Part shown: piece after piece, positions 36,501 to 52,458 of the stretch
Layout of the letters: each line of letters begins with the position of its first letter
How positions within the stretch are numbered: position 1 is the stretch's first letter
Notes under the pieces: model-generated
The model's database searches: none
What the model was told of the DNA's origin: nothing
What the model saw: only the letters and a program-made list of their open reading frames with translations
Translations under genes and position numbers: made by a program
Assembly: GCF_037038585.1 (NCBI RefSeq)
Contig: NC_092526.1
Coordinates: 35,663,501 to 35,727,500, forward strand
Source: Patagioenas fasciata
Lineage: Eukaryota; Chordata; Aves; Columbiformes; Columbidae
Length of the DNA stretch: 64,000 nt
Direction: 5' to 3'

Positions 36501-38660
36501 GCCTGGCTGGGTGTGCAGAGAGGATGCACACCCAGCCATGGGCACCCATCGGAGGCAACCACCTTCAAAGGGGCTGGGACATGTTCATCGCTGCACAACA
36601 TTATTTTCTTTAGGATTAACAGATTTCTGGCTATAAAAATTTCCATGGCTAAAGCAGCAGTTATTGAAATACATTATTTCATGCTGAAACCCCAGCGCAG
36701 GTGTCACGCCATTGAGTTTAACCCTCCCTGCTGCATTGCGTCAGGTTTATGTCCGCTTGCTTGCGGCGAGGCACGAGCCCAGAGCATTTCAGGCAAGATT
36801 AAGGCAGCTCTGGACCACAGATGCATTTGCAGGCCTGACATGTCAACGCTCATGGACCAGGTCCTGCTCCCCCAGTAAGGGGCTGAACCAGCAGGTTTTA
36901 ACTGGTGGATCTGGAGAAGGAAAAGGTATTGTTGCAGACACAGATAATCAGATACTGCAGGTCCTGGGGGCGCCAAAGGAAGTCCTGTCAAAGGCTGCCC
37001 TCCAAGACATCCAGCCCAGCACTTTTACACATTAGGATGATAGAGGGAGGCTGTTTAAGGTCTCAAAACCACCACTCAGCAATGAATATTTATCAGAGCC
37101 CAAAGTGCACATTTGGCTTCGCAGAGCGAAACCTGGGGTTTCTTAAAGGATTAGCAGCCTCTGACAAATGCACTGAGCAGAAACTGGAATTGTATTTGAA
37201 CACCCCTCTCCGCCCCAAAACAAGCCCTCTTCTCGACGCTCTAAGAGCAGGGCTGGATCACCCAGCAGTGGGATTTTGCGCCAGTGGATGAACTCTCGCA
37301 GCTCCTGGAAGATCTTTCCCAACCTTCTGCCCAGAAGAGCCCTCCTGCCTTTTCCTGAAGAAGCTGCACCCACCCTCCCAGCTGTGCTGGCACACATTAT
37401 GTTCAGCTGCCAGCCCCATGTGTCCCGGGGTCCCCAAAGCAAGCCCCATCCCAGCACTGTCACCTGGCCTGCAAATATGGGCTCTGCCTGTTCAGACCTT
37501 CGCAGGCTACAGCTGGAGCAACAATCGATGCTCTCTGTCCCCTGGGGTGGCGCCACCGTTGCTGCCATGGACAGGGACGAGGGCTTTAAGCGCAATTGCT
37601 TGGGCAGGCTTTGGCCATGATTATCTCTGCCCGTTTCCCCAAGAGGAGAGGCACATGCATCTGGACAGCTTTGTCGCTGTGCACCACAGACCCATTGTGG
37701 GTTTGCACCTTCATCCTGGCCGTCCTGCCCCGGGGTCCGAGCTTCTGAGAGCACCTCGGTGGGTGACGCTCCCCACGCATGCAAAGGATGGCAGCCAGCA
37801 CGTGGGGTGGCAGCGATGCTTTGCTCACAAGGGAATCACCATGCTCCCAAGACCACAAGCTTTTCGTGTGTGCTCTCCCAATACACCTTCCATGAGGTGC
37901 CCTCCAGAGACCATAAACATCCACCTGCTCTTTCTACCTTCAGTCCATCCAGCCCAGCAGAGTCCCCAGCTCCTCCCACTGCCCTGTCGAGCAGATGAGC
38001 TAATGCAATGTCCGTGGAAATGGTCCCTGAGCACAGATGGCTCATTCAACGTGAGCAAGAAGCAAGCAACCAACTTTGTAGAAGTGCTTTTCTCCTTGGC
38101 TAAGTGCTTAGGTTTGCCAGTGAAGACATTGGTGGGTCCCTAGACTATCTTTGACACCTCCTCGCTGCTTTATACACTACTCACAGGCTGGGACACTAAG
38201 CTGAAGGCTGCTCTGCAGAGCAGATGGCATCAGGCTTGTTCACTTTCATGCCAGGGTTGCTCTGCAGCAGTTCTCGTATGATTAAGTCCACTCTGCAGAG
38301 GACTTGTCCTCTCCATCCAGGAAGGACTCAGCGAAAGGATATCAGAACTGAAGTGTAGCTGGTTGCCTTGTAATCAGAGGATGCTTCCAGCTGACAAACA
38401 TGGAGAAGGTTGATTGTAGATGGCTCAGTGGGCTCCAGAGACAACACAGAGGCTAAACAGAGGGAAACCACATCTGAATGAAACCATGGAAAAAGGGTGG
38501 ATTTGCTTAAACCATCAGAACTTGAGGGCAACACTGAGGGCACCGAGACCCCCCTTCCACAACACCGAGAAACCAGAAACTGTTTTGTTTAAAGTGGATG
38601 AAATACAACATCACACCAAAGGTACCAGATGAAAAGAAGATCAGCAACAGAAACCAAGGT
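33511..38660. other. intergenic up to the HDAC4 transcript end, no gene recognised
   Basis: No recognisable gene. An A-rich tract lies at about 36400-36450. The part from about 36700 to 38150 is GC-rich and has long overlapping frames on both strands (241 codons at 37418-38143 plus; 213 codons at 37143-37784 minus) without any domain I know or convincing start context, so I treat them as chance. The stretch ends where the AT-rich HDAC4 3' UTR begins. Confidence 0.65.
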
Positions 38661-38683
38661 GGTACTATAATTAACTTCTTCTT

Positions 38684-38689
38684 TTTATT
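38684..38689 (-). terminator. HDAC4: distal poly(A) signal AATAAA of HDAC4
   Basis: AATAAA in minus-strand sense, inside TGTAAATAAA, which also forms a Pumilio-type TGTAAATA motif (38686-38693). Sequence on the low-coordinate side changes from AT-rich to mixed intergenic DNA, which suits a transcript end near 38660-38670. Confidence 0.65.
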
Positions 38690-39017
38690 TACACCACAAG
38701 AATAACAAGTTGTCATAATGTGGTACAAAATACTGGACTCCTAATAAAGTTGAAATTGAAGTTGGTACTGTCAGAGAAAGACACCATTGGCCAGTAAAAA
38801 TGAAATAAAAAAAAAAAAGATAAAAGAGAAAACAAAAACAAAAAGCCCCAAACAAAAACAAGAATAAGAAAAAAAATATTCCAACTCCACCAAGTAAAAG
38901 AAAGGACCATCAGAAAATTTAGCACAAAGAATGCTACCATCACTTAAAGTAGGGTCCATACAATAAGAGTGAAATTGTGTCTAAATTACAGCGTAAACCG
39001 GTAGCTGCTACCAATGG

Positions 39018-39025
39018 TGACGTCA
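39018..39025. promoter_or_regulatory. palindromic CRE motif TGACGTCA, with CCAAT beside it
   Basis: A perfect 8-base cAMP response element lies 3 bases after a CCAAT motif (39011-39015, plus). It sits within the HDAC4 3' UTR, where such DNA motifs would not act on HDAC4 itself. Chance is quite possible. Confidence 0.3.
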
Positions 39026-39136
39026 TACTGAGCATGTATAGGTATAAAGTAGAATATAATATAGTTACAACTTTTTGATACTACATATCTGTAATAAGCT
39101 CTTGGGTGAATAATGTTTCAACCCCTCCCCCCCACT

Positions 39137-39160
39137 TTTATATATATATTATATATATAA
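39137..39160. repeat. (TA)n microsatellite in the HDAC4 3' UTR
   Basis: Two TA runs separated by a TT step. Confidence 0.9.
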
Positions 39161-40000
39161 GTTTGTCATCCTCATAAATTGGAAAATAGCGCCTCCACTA
39201 TGGAGCACAGAAAAGTGTTAATTTATTTTCTTTCAATAGGATACTTTTTCATCAATATCAAAGACAAAGTGAAGATGAGCTGAGAACGAGCTCAACTTCA
39301 TGACAATGAAGAAACATGTTTTCCTTTTGATGTAAAGTCTCGTTTTAAACCACAGTGTTGCACAGTACACGACTGTTTAAAGTGAAACCAAGCAATAATA
39401 CATCATGTAAAAGTAATTTTAAAAAAGTTAACGCAGCTGTGCTGAAGAGTTAACTCTTTAAAGTCCTCGTCATTCATCTCCTTAGAATTAACAACTACAT
39501 GTGTTGACAAAGGGTTGCATCCAACCTCCCCACCCAGCCGAGAAATCGAAACAGAATACCAACCCAAATTAAAAGGAAAACAAGAAAAATTAATGATGAC
39601 ACAGGCAGTTTACTTTGTGTGTTCTGCGTAGTTTCCCTAAAAACACTGTTTCCACATAAATACAATAAACTCTATTATTGGTAAGTCACAAGTGCTAGAT
39701 AAACGTCTTCTTAAAATGAGAAATGTTTAAGTAGTCCTTTTTATTTACTCTTTTTTTTTTAACAATAAAAAGCACAATTTCTTATGAAGTTCAGTAAGAC
39801 GTGAAAAATGTTCCCACTCTCCTTCCTTTGTGTGCAGCTCTTGTGGGTGCGTGCATGTGTGTGACAACAACGTCCCAACCTTTAGTCTCCGCAAATGCCA
39901 CGAGAGGAAAATGGAACACAACAAAAAAAAACCGAAACGAAACAAAAAGAATCAACCCAAAAAAAAACCCCAAACCACATTTTTTTTTTTTCATTTTCAA

Positions 40001-40007
40001 AGCTGCC
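40001..40007 (-). promoter_or_regulatory. HDAC4: candidate miR-22 seed match in the HDAC4 3' UTR
   Basis: The plus strand reads AAGCTGCCA (40000-40008), equal to the first nine bases of miR-22, so the HDAC4 RNA has the complementary site. miR-22 repression of HDAC4 is known in mammals. A 7-base match arises by chance about 0.3 times in 5 kb. Confidence 0.4.
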
Positions 40008-40090
40008 AAGTTTGGCGTGCAAAATCTGTATACAATATAAAGACATGCCAACCTTACAGACCATGCAACCTCAAGGTGTAGGAAACTTAA

Positions 40091-40132
40091 AAAAATATAT
40101 TCATATATATTTATATATATATTTATATATAT
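40091..40132. repeat. TA-rich microsatellite in the HDAC4 3' UTR
   Basis: Runs of TATATATT units, directly next to the candidate miR-365 site. Confidence 0.85.
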
Positions 40133-40133
40133 C

Positions 40134-40140
40134 AATGCCC
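40134..40140 (-). promoter_or_regulatory. HDAC4: candidate miR-365 seed match in the HDAC4 3' UTR
   Basis: Plus-strand AATGCCC equals miR-365 positions 2-8, so the RNA carries GGGCAUU. HDAC4 is a known miR-365 target in cartilage. Chance match remains possible. Confidence 0.4.
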
Positions 40141-40181
40141 ATAAAAGATGTGGGCCCAAAAAAGTTTACAAAAAGGAAGAA

Positions 40182-40222
40182 TGGAATGAATACATGACTG
40201 CGACTAATAAAAAAAGGAATGT
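40182..40222 (-). promoter_or_regulatory. HDAC4: two candidate miR-1/206 seed matches
   Basis: Plus TGGAATG at 40182-40188 (a 7mer-A1 type site in the RNA, CAUUCCA) and GGAATGT at 40216-40222 (7mer-m8 type, ACAUUCC), 34 bases apart from start to start. HDAC4 repression by miR-1 through sites in its 3' UTR during muscle differentiation is well established. A third 7mer-A1 site lies at 41212-41218. Confidence 0.5.
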
Positions 40223-40925
40223 TTTGTATCGAAAACCAAACCAAAACAACTTAAAAAGAAAAAAAACCAAAAAACAAAAAACCCAATGGTTACTTGTGTA
40301 CTGCAAACTGGGCCTCGCTTCTCTGTAAAGAGGATTTAAAGATGCTCCTTTCTTTCCAAGCAGGTGTGAAGGATGCCCTGGGCAGCACCGCGCTGGGATG
40401 CAGGACCATCCCGGGCTCCCGCCCTATGGCAGAGACATCTGAAATGAAGAAGCTAACAGCTCAATATGTGTAAAAAAACCCAGCGAGCCTCAAAACGAGG
40501 GCTCTTTCTCCCCCAAAGAGCATTCCCGCCTCGCCCGGGGAGCGGGAGCTGCTGCAAAATGAATCCACGTCACCGGGAGTTTAGAGGAGACGAGCTCCAA
40601 TGCCTTGGGACAAATCTTCCCGTCCCTGGCGGAAAGCTGAGCGAAACGCTGTTAAAAACGAAGGCAGCGTCCTGACAAGCTCCTCTGATTTTTAGCAAAG
40701 AAACCGGCTGAGCACGGCCAGCCAGCAGCTCTCAGGAACACAAAAATGAAGTAAAAAGCTTTGCCACAATTGAGAGGAGAAATGCAAAAACCCGCCAGGG
40801 AGGACCTGACAACGGAAGCGATCGTGGAAACGCGGTTACCGCCCACAGCGTGTACACGGCAAAAGGAAAACTGAAAGTCAGTCACCAGATTCGGCAGCCA
40901 AATTAATTGTAGATCACAGCAGCAA

Positions 40926-40932
40926 AGTGGTT
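40926..40932 (-). promoter_or_regulatory. HDAC4: candidate miR-140 seed match
   Basis: Plus AGTGGTT equals miR-140-5p positions 2-8. A second copy is at 43281-43287. HDAC4 is a known target of miR-140 in cartilage. Confidence 0.4.
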
Positions 40933-41199
40933 GGTGTAAAAAAAACCCAAAACAAAACAAAAAACAGACCACAACATCTCCAGGTACATCATATTTTCAC
41001 ACGGGAAGATTATTTTTAGAATATGCTGAGGATGGTCCTATGTGACCGAAGCTATTCTTAATTTTAATGCGTACTTGGGTTTGCAAAACTCAAATACAGT
41101 AGTGTCTGGTTTTTAAATTGCATTATAAACCAAGGAATAAAAACAAAAACCTCTTGCATTTGCTCACGCCAACGATTACGCTTCAAATTCCTCCTGCGA

Positions 41200-41735
41200 G
41201 CGAGTCCTGCATGGAATGAAAACGGCCGCTTCGAGAACTGGAAAAAAATAAGTTACCGCAAGCGACCCCGTCAGTCGTCACCGTAACAGAATAAAATAAG
41301 AATTTAAAAAAATAAAAAATAAGCTACCCTTGGTTGTTGTTGGAGGAAGTGTGCGCTATCCTACGCTGCGGTAAGAAGGCACCCGTGTCAATCCGGTCTC
41401 CTCCGAGCTGCTCCGGCTCCTCCCGGCAGGACTTTGCTGTTCTCCCACCCATCTGGCTCCTCGGGGCAGGAGGGGTAAAAAAATCACCTTTGGGCAAAGT
41501 TCTCCAACCCTGCCCACGACGGGAAGAAGGAGAGGAGAGGAGAGAAAGAGAGGGAGGAAGAGGATGCGGAGAGGTGTGTGCACGTGTCCGTCTGTCCGGC
41601 AGAGAGAAAAACGCCAGCGAGTGTCCGACGAGCTTTCCCAAGGGTGGGCGGCTGCTGCGGCCGCCCGGAATCCTCGCTACGATCCGCGCAGAGGACAAAG
41701 ACATCGCCCATTGCGATACTACTGTGTCAAAGGTA
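41200..41735. promoter_or_regulatory. CpG-rich block inside the HDAC4 3' UTR
   Basis: Local GC and CpG content rise sharply within an AT-rich UTR, most strongly at about 41340-41450 and 41580-41735. The latter contains GCGGCCGC, an ETS-like CCGGAAT and several other CG sites. On the plus strand the block ends with CAAAG followed by GTAAGA at 41732, a near-perfect splice donor. Together these look like a small CpG-island promoter with a first exon running antisense to HDAC4. No transcript evidence can be seen here, and it may simply be GC-rich UTR. Confidence 0.35.
41212..41218 (-). promoter_or_regulatory. HDAC4: candidate miR-1/206 seed match (third)
   Basis: Plus TGGAATG gives CAUUCCA in the HDAC4 RNA, a 7mer-A1 site for miR-1/miR-206. 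Confidence 0.35.
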
Positions 41736-42724
41736 AGAAAACTCCTTATTTTCTTTACATAGCTACTATAACAGAACGGAGGAAATATACAGTCGGCGGT
41801 TATCATTATACAAAAGAGCCCATTGCGTTCCCTCCTCCTCGTTAAAAACGCACCCTGTCCGAAAAATAAAACTCTTGACAACCTGCCACAGTTCCTTATG
41901 TCTGCAGAAAGCTGCTCACTGTACAAAAGACTTAAGGAAAGGAAAAAAACAACAAAAAAGGAAAATAATGTACAAGCAAGAAAAGTGGGAGGAAAAAAAG
42001 GTTTAGACGCTATTGCCGTTTGGAAACAAAACCTGCCAAATAGAAAATAAACATCAGAGTCACACAAACAAGGCTTCTTGAGGGTTTTGTGAAATATCAA
42101 TATAAAAATTAACAGCAAATTCATAGTCTTCGCTATAAAAAACTCTTTTTTTTCTTTTTTTTGTTAGAAAAGGATCAAAACTAAAAACCTTAAATTAAAA
42201 TACAAATGTTTAGGGTAGTTGCCCAGTGGCTAACATGTTGGCTTTCTGAAAAACTTCCCAACCTGTTGTCTGAAAGTCCTCAAGTTTCAACCTGGATCCT
42301 TTTCCGAAAGCACCTTTTACGTTCCAATTCACAAATCTGTCCCTAGGGAGCTTCCAATGGCTACTGTTATAGTCTGCATTTATTACATATATTTTTCTAT
42401 AAATGCATCATAAATACTTTTATCAATAATTCATAGGAATCCGGTTTCTAAGCTTGGAATACATTTGGAATATACATTATACACATATATATATTTATAC
42501 CTAACAATTTAAGCAATATCTCATGCTAGTTGCTTTTAATAAAAAGCATTCCAGTCTTAAACCTGCATTTGTGTCTAATACATGCTTCAACAACCAAATT
42601 GATAAGTTCAATTACTACATAATGTAGAAGTGAGAAAACATTTGAAAATTTGAAAAATGGTTGAATTTCAAAGACCCAACAGCATTTGCCACTTTCTTGG
42701 CAACTACCTTATTTTTTTTTTCAT

Positions 42725-42731
<7 letters not shown>

Positions 42732-42754
<23 letters not shown>
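42732..42754 (-). repeat. T23 on plus (A23 in the HDAC4 RNA)
   Basis: Uninterrupted homopolymer inside the 3' UTR, with a second T-rich stretch just before it (about 42711-42730). In RNA sense it is a long internal A tract. Confidence 0.9.
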
Positions 42755-42755
<1 letters not shown>

Positions 42756-43280
42756 AACAGCAATGAAAGAAAACAAAACAAATCCAAACTTGTAGACAGT
42801 TTTTGGAGACGCTCTGTTCAGCTCATGCCTGCTTCCCACCATCATGCCAGCACAAGCCAAAAGTCTTCCTTCCTGATGGCAGTTCTTGGCTTTCCCAATC
42901 AGAGGAAAAATATTCACGAACTGCTGTGTTATTTTATTTTATTTTTTTTTTTACTTTTTTGTTTGTTTGTTTGTTTTACTTAAGGCATTGTTCCTCAAAC
43001 TTCAGAAAATCCAGCTGCACCAAATCCATCAATTAAAAAAAAAGGCACAAACTCATCTTCAGATGGCTTTGGAGACAATAAAGCCGACTCCATCTGGGCT
43101 ACCATTTCCCCCCTTCTCTTTCCCTTTCCTTTAGATGTAAGACAAGTCCCTCTTTCCCTGTCCCTCCCCGTTAAAAATGCACCATCTCCCATTGTTCTGG
43201 TTTCGACATGAATGTCGTTGACTCACAGGCAGGCAAGAGCCATTTAAAAAGTCCAAGAAATGAAACTACAAGATGGGTCG

Positions 43281-43287
43281 AGTGGTT
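43281..43287 (-). promoter_or_regulatory. HDAC4: candidate miR-140 seed match
   Basis: Plus AGTGGTT, about 430 bases into the 3' UTR. It lies upstream of the proximal-coordinate end of the UTR and only 39 bases from the candidate miR-29 site. Confidence 0.4.
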
Positions 43288-43325
43288 CAAGCGGAGATTG
43301 CTGAATCGTGGGTAATCAAATTGTA

Positions 43326-43332
43326 AGCACCA
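43326..43332 (-). promoter_or_regulatory. HDAC4: candidate miR-29 seed match
   Basis: Plus AGCACCA equals miR-29 positions 2-8, so the RNA carries UGGUGCU. HDAC4 is a known miR-29 target in bone cells. The site lies before the proximal poly(A) signals (43347-43361 in genome terms are upstream in the RNA), so only longer isoforms would keep it. Confidence 0.4.
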
Positions 43333-43346
43333 GTTCTATGTTAAGG

Positions 43347-43361
43347 TTTATTTGTTTTATT
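43347..43361 (-). terminator. HDAC4: possible proximal poly(A) signals of HDAC4
   Basis: Two AATAAA hexamers in minus sense (43347-43352 and 43356-43361), some 350 to 365 bases after the stop codon. If used, they would give a short 3' UTR lacking most microRNA sites. Use is not shown by the sequence. Confidence 0.35.
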
Positions 43362-43710
43362 TTCGTATGTGTTGTTGAATCTTTGATGATTTCGGTTTTT
43401 TTTTGGCAACTTTGCCAAAGACTTCACGGGCGTCATTCCCCTTTCTGCTCCCAGTGAGGATCAGAGGAAGAGTGCCCAGCATTGTCAGTCCTTTACTGCT
43501 CTTCACCGGCATTTTTCTTTTTCAGCAAATAGATACTGTAGACGCATATAGATATGAGTGAGATATTTTTCGGTTGCTTTGTTTTACACCTGGTTGTCCT
43601 TCCGTATTCTGGAAAAAACCATGACAGGACACAGGAGTAACAAGAGAAAGCTTCTTGGCAGAGCTTCAAGACGAAGACGAACAAACAGAACTCCAGCTCG
43701 AAGGTGAATG

Positions 43711-43750
43711 CTACAGGGGAGGTTCCTCTTCCATGGGTTCATCATCGGGT
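43711..43750 (-). CDS. HDAC4: HDAC4 last coding exon (R1072-L1084 and stop)
   Basis: Acceptor TCGCTCAG ends at 43751. The exon starts with the third base of the R1072 codon and then reads PDDEPMEEEPPL and a TAG stop at 43713-43711. Human HDAC4 ends in the same acidic-proline tail (one E to D change by memory), so the C-terminus is intact. Forty coding bases including the stop. The 3' UTR follows without a further intron as far as can be seen. Confidence 0.96.
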
Positions 43751-44261
43751 CTGAGCGATTTCATGGCCAGGTAGGATGGGAAGGTGGAAAGAGAGAAAAG
43801 GCTGTTAAGCACGACAGAGTTGGACAATTTGTGGTGCTCAGTCTCAAGCCGTGTGTTCCCATCTTCCATCACCTTCCCACCCAGGTAGTTGTGCTCAGCT
43901 GACTCGCCTGCAACTAAAACTTGCCATCAAACAAAGCTTTTAGACAACCTGCTTTCACTTGTGCAAATTTAACACTTTTTGCAGCAAAACTCAATTTCTT
44001 CTCGCGGTCCAAAACCACATTCAGTTGCGGTTGGAGCAGAGGGATCTGGCACAGTGTGCACCATGCTAAGGTCACACGTGAGGTTCATGGCACTGCTGTT
44101 CTCCAAGAGGTCAGTGCAAAATCCACAGAGGGCAGGAGATGTGGGGAATGTTCATGCAATGGTTACAAGGAGAGGATTAACCCAAAACGCTGCCCACTGC
44201 AGCTCCTCCAGCCCAGGCACACTCTGAGATGTGATGATAAATGGGAAGGAAAGCAACTCAC
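43751..44261 (-). other. HDAC4: HDAC4 intron (511 bp)
   Basis: Donor GTGAGTTG at 44261, acceptor CTCAG at 43751; phase 2 (splits R1072). No repeat or other gene seen. Confidence 0.93.
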
Positions 44262-44403
44262 CTCTTCTCAGCTGCCTTCACGCCCACTGACAGAGACGCC
44301 ATGGCCGTTACCGTCTCCGCCTCCTCATTCTCGCACTTCTGCGCCTCAACCAGGGAGTACCCCACCGTGGAGGAGTAACGCTGGAGTGAATGCCAATACT
44401 TGC
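44262..44403 (-). CDS. HDAC4: HDAC4 exon with C-terminal nuclear export signal (S1025-R1072)
   Basis: 142 bp, acceptor TCTCTCCCCAG and donor AG|GTGAGT. It completes S1025, then codes for K1026 to K1071 and two bases of R1072. The segment [13 protein letters not shown] is the leucine/hydrophobic-rich, CRM1-dependent nuclear export signal that class IIa deacetylases carry after the catalytic domain; with 14-3-3 binding further upstream it drives cytoplasmic retention. The first half ([20 protein letters not shown]) differs from the human protein at about eight positions by memory, far more than the catalytic exons, while the export signal itself is unchanged. The frame is open and ends in the correct phase. 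Confidence 0.97.
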
Positions 44404-45543
44404 CTGGGGAGAGAAGAGGCAATTAGGACACACGCACTGGGACGGGTCCAGCACCGCGTTCCTGCTCTCCCAGGCCCAGTAGATGGCCAAGACCTGTCTG
44501 CGGAAGACTCACCGTGCTTATGCAACATGCAACCTTGATCCACCCCCCTTCTCACTTGAAGGACCATCTCGAGGTCCCAGGGCTGTGGATTGAACTATCG
44601 GTGGAACCGGGATCCTGGGAACACGTGCCAAGGGAGCCCTGGCTTGTGAGGCAAGGTCACGCAGACCCTGGTGACTTACGTGCCACACTATGGCATTAAT
44701 AGATGCTGCTGTCTTGAAGAGCTGGGTTTTAAATCAGAATTTTTAAATACCAAAAGGTATTGAGGGCATTGATAAGCAGGCACCTTAAGGACACCTAGGA
44801 TGTCAAACTGGGGCTGAATCCCTGTCTTGCAATGAAATATGCTCTTCTTTGGCTAGGGAAGAAAGGCAGGAGGTGGAAACTGGATTTTTTAAAAGGACAA
44901 ATGTACGAGGAGAGCTGGAGGTGAGGATCCAAGCTGCACAGAGGTGTTCAGCGTTCCTCTGCTCAGCCTGTCCTCACAGGGATGCTGCTCCAGCCCCCAA
45001 ACATAGATGCCAGGACCTGGCAGTGGGATTCCCATGTTAGTCAGTCCTTTACTCCATCACCCAAGAATGTTTCCAGGAAAGCTTCAGCCACAATGACTTT
45101 AACCTCCCCAGCTAAATAAACCCACAATATTAGCAACTTTATGCAGTACTCTGTTTAACTTTCACTCCTATCCATTCTTACCTAATGGATGTCACAACAC
45201 CTGATGAGACTTACGTTAATTGCAGATACTTGAATTGCTTTTGAAGAGATAAGGGCACACTCTAAGTGCAGGACAGCCTGTCCTTTACCGAGATTTTAGA
45301 GGGTTCAATACTAATTCCTCCTCAAGTGCCCAAGTGTTTCCCTGTTCCCCACGCATCGCTTGATCTGCTGCTGGATGCCCAGTAAGACCAGCTTGTGGCT
45401 GCACTAATCCAGTTCTCAGTGCAGTGACCATCCACAAGCCAGGATGAGGGAACACAGAGTTGCTGGGATGATGGAGAAGTCAAATGGGTGTCCCACAGAG
45501 CAATCCAAGAGGGAACCAGCTGGGTGAATGGGGCTATACTCAC
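44404..45543 (-). other. HDAC4: HDAC4 intron (1140 bp)
   Basis: Donor A|GTGAGTAT at 45543, acceptor CCCCAG at 44404; phase 1 (splits S1025). No other feature recognised. Confidence 0.93.
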
Positions 45544-45628
45544 TGTGTATCTCGATTACTTTCTCCATTGAATGCACCGCATTAGCGTTTGCCCTCTGCT
45601 GGAAAACCTTTTCTGGAAGAGGGTCAAG
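45544..45628 (-). CDS. HDAC4: HDAC4 exon (L997-S1025)
   Basis: 85 bp, acceptor TCTCTCTCTCCAG and donor ACACA|GTGAGT. Codes [12 protein letters not shown], then [16 protein letters not shown] and the first base of S1025. This helical stretch follows the catalytic core and is diagnostic for HDAC4: HDAC5 has LQPLDEAV and HDAC9 LEPLAEDI at the start. About four changes from human by memory (L to F, P to A, R to H, M to I). Confidence 0.97.
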
Positions 45629-52339
<6,711 letters not shown>

Positions 52340-52458
52340 ATTTTGCTGATAGATTATATCCTCCGAGAGGTGTGGGATGGCCTTCCACCGCATCAAAACC
52401 AGATGACACCAGCACAACATCTGGGGCAAATTCGTTGGCAATGGGCATTACTACCGTT
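52340..52458 (-). CDS. HDAC4: HDAC4 catalytic exon with zinc ligand D934 (R912-C952)
   Basis: 119 bp, acceptor TTTTCGTTGCAG and donor AAAAT|GTAAGT. It completes R912 and codes [39 protein letters not shown] plus the first base of C952. In [11 protein letters not shown] the D is residue 934, the third zinc ligand; L943 in TPLGG lines the active-site pocket. Two changes from human by memory (S to N, R to K). Confidence 0.98.

Larger units (their letters stand above)
38660..43710 (-). other. HDAC4: HDAC4 3' UTR
   Basis: Runs from the base after the TAG stop (43711-43713) to the last plausible poly(A) signal at 38684-38689, about 5 kb. Mammalian HDAC4 also has a multi-kilobase 3' UTR. Mostly AT-rich with many ATTTA pentamers in the RNA sense. 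It contains low-complexity G/U-rich tracts (A/C on the plus strand), AT microsatellites (39137-39160, 40091-40132, 42474-42500), a 23-base A tract in RNA sense (42732-42754), and a CpG-rich block at 41200-41735. Seed matches for miR-1/206, miR-29, miR-140, miR-365 and miR-22 are present. Shorter 3' ends are possible through AATAAA hexamers at 39740-39745, 43347-43352 and 43356-43361. The exact cleavage position is inferred. Confidence 0.85.

Noticed and set aside
36700-38150. Long open frames on both strands (241 codons plus, 213 codons minus) just past the HDAC4 end
   Set aside because: They overlap one another in GC-rich DNA, show no domain, signal or repeat structure I recognise, and have no splice or poly(A) context. 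Chance frames are the simpler reading.
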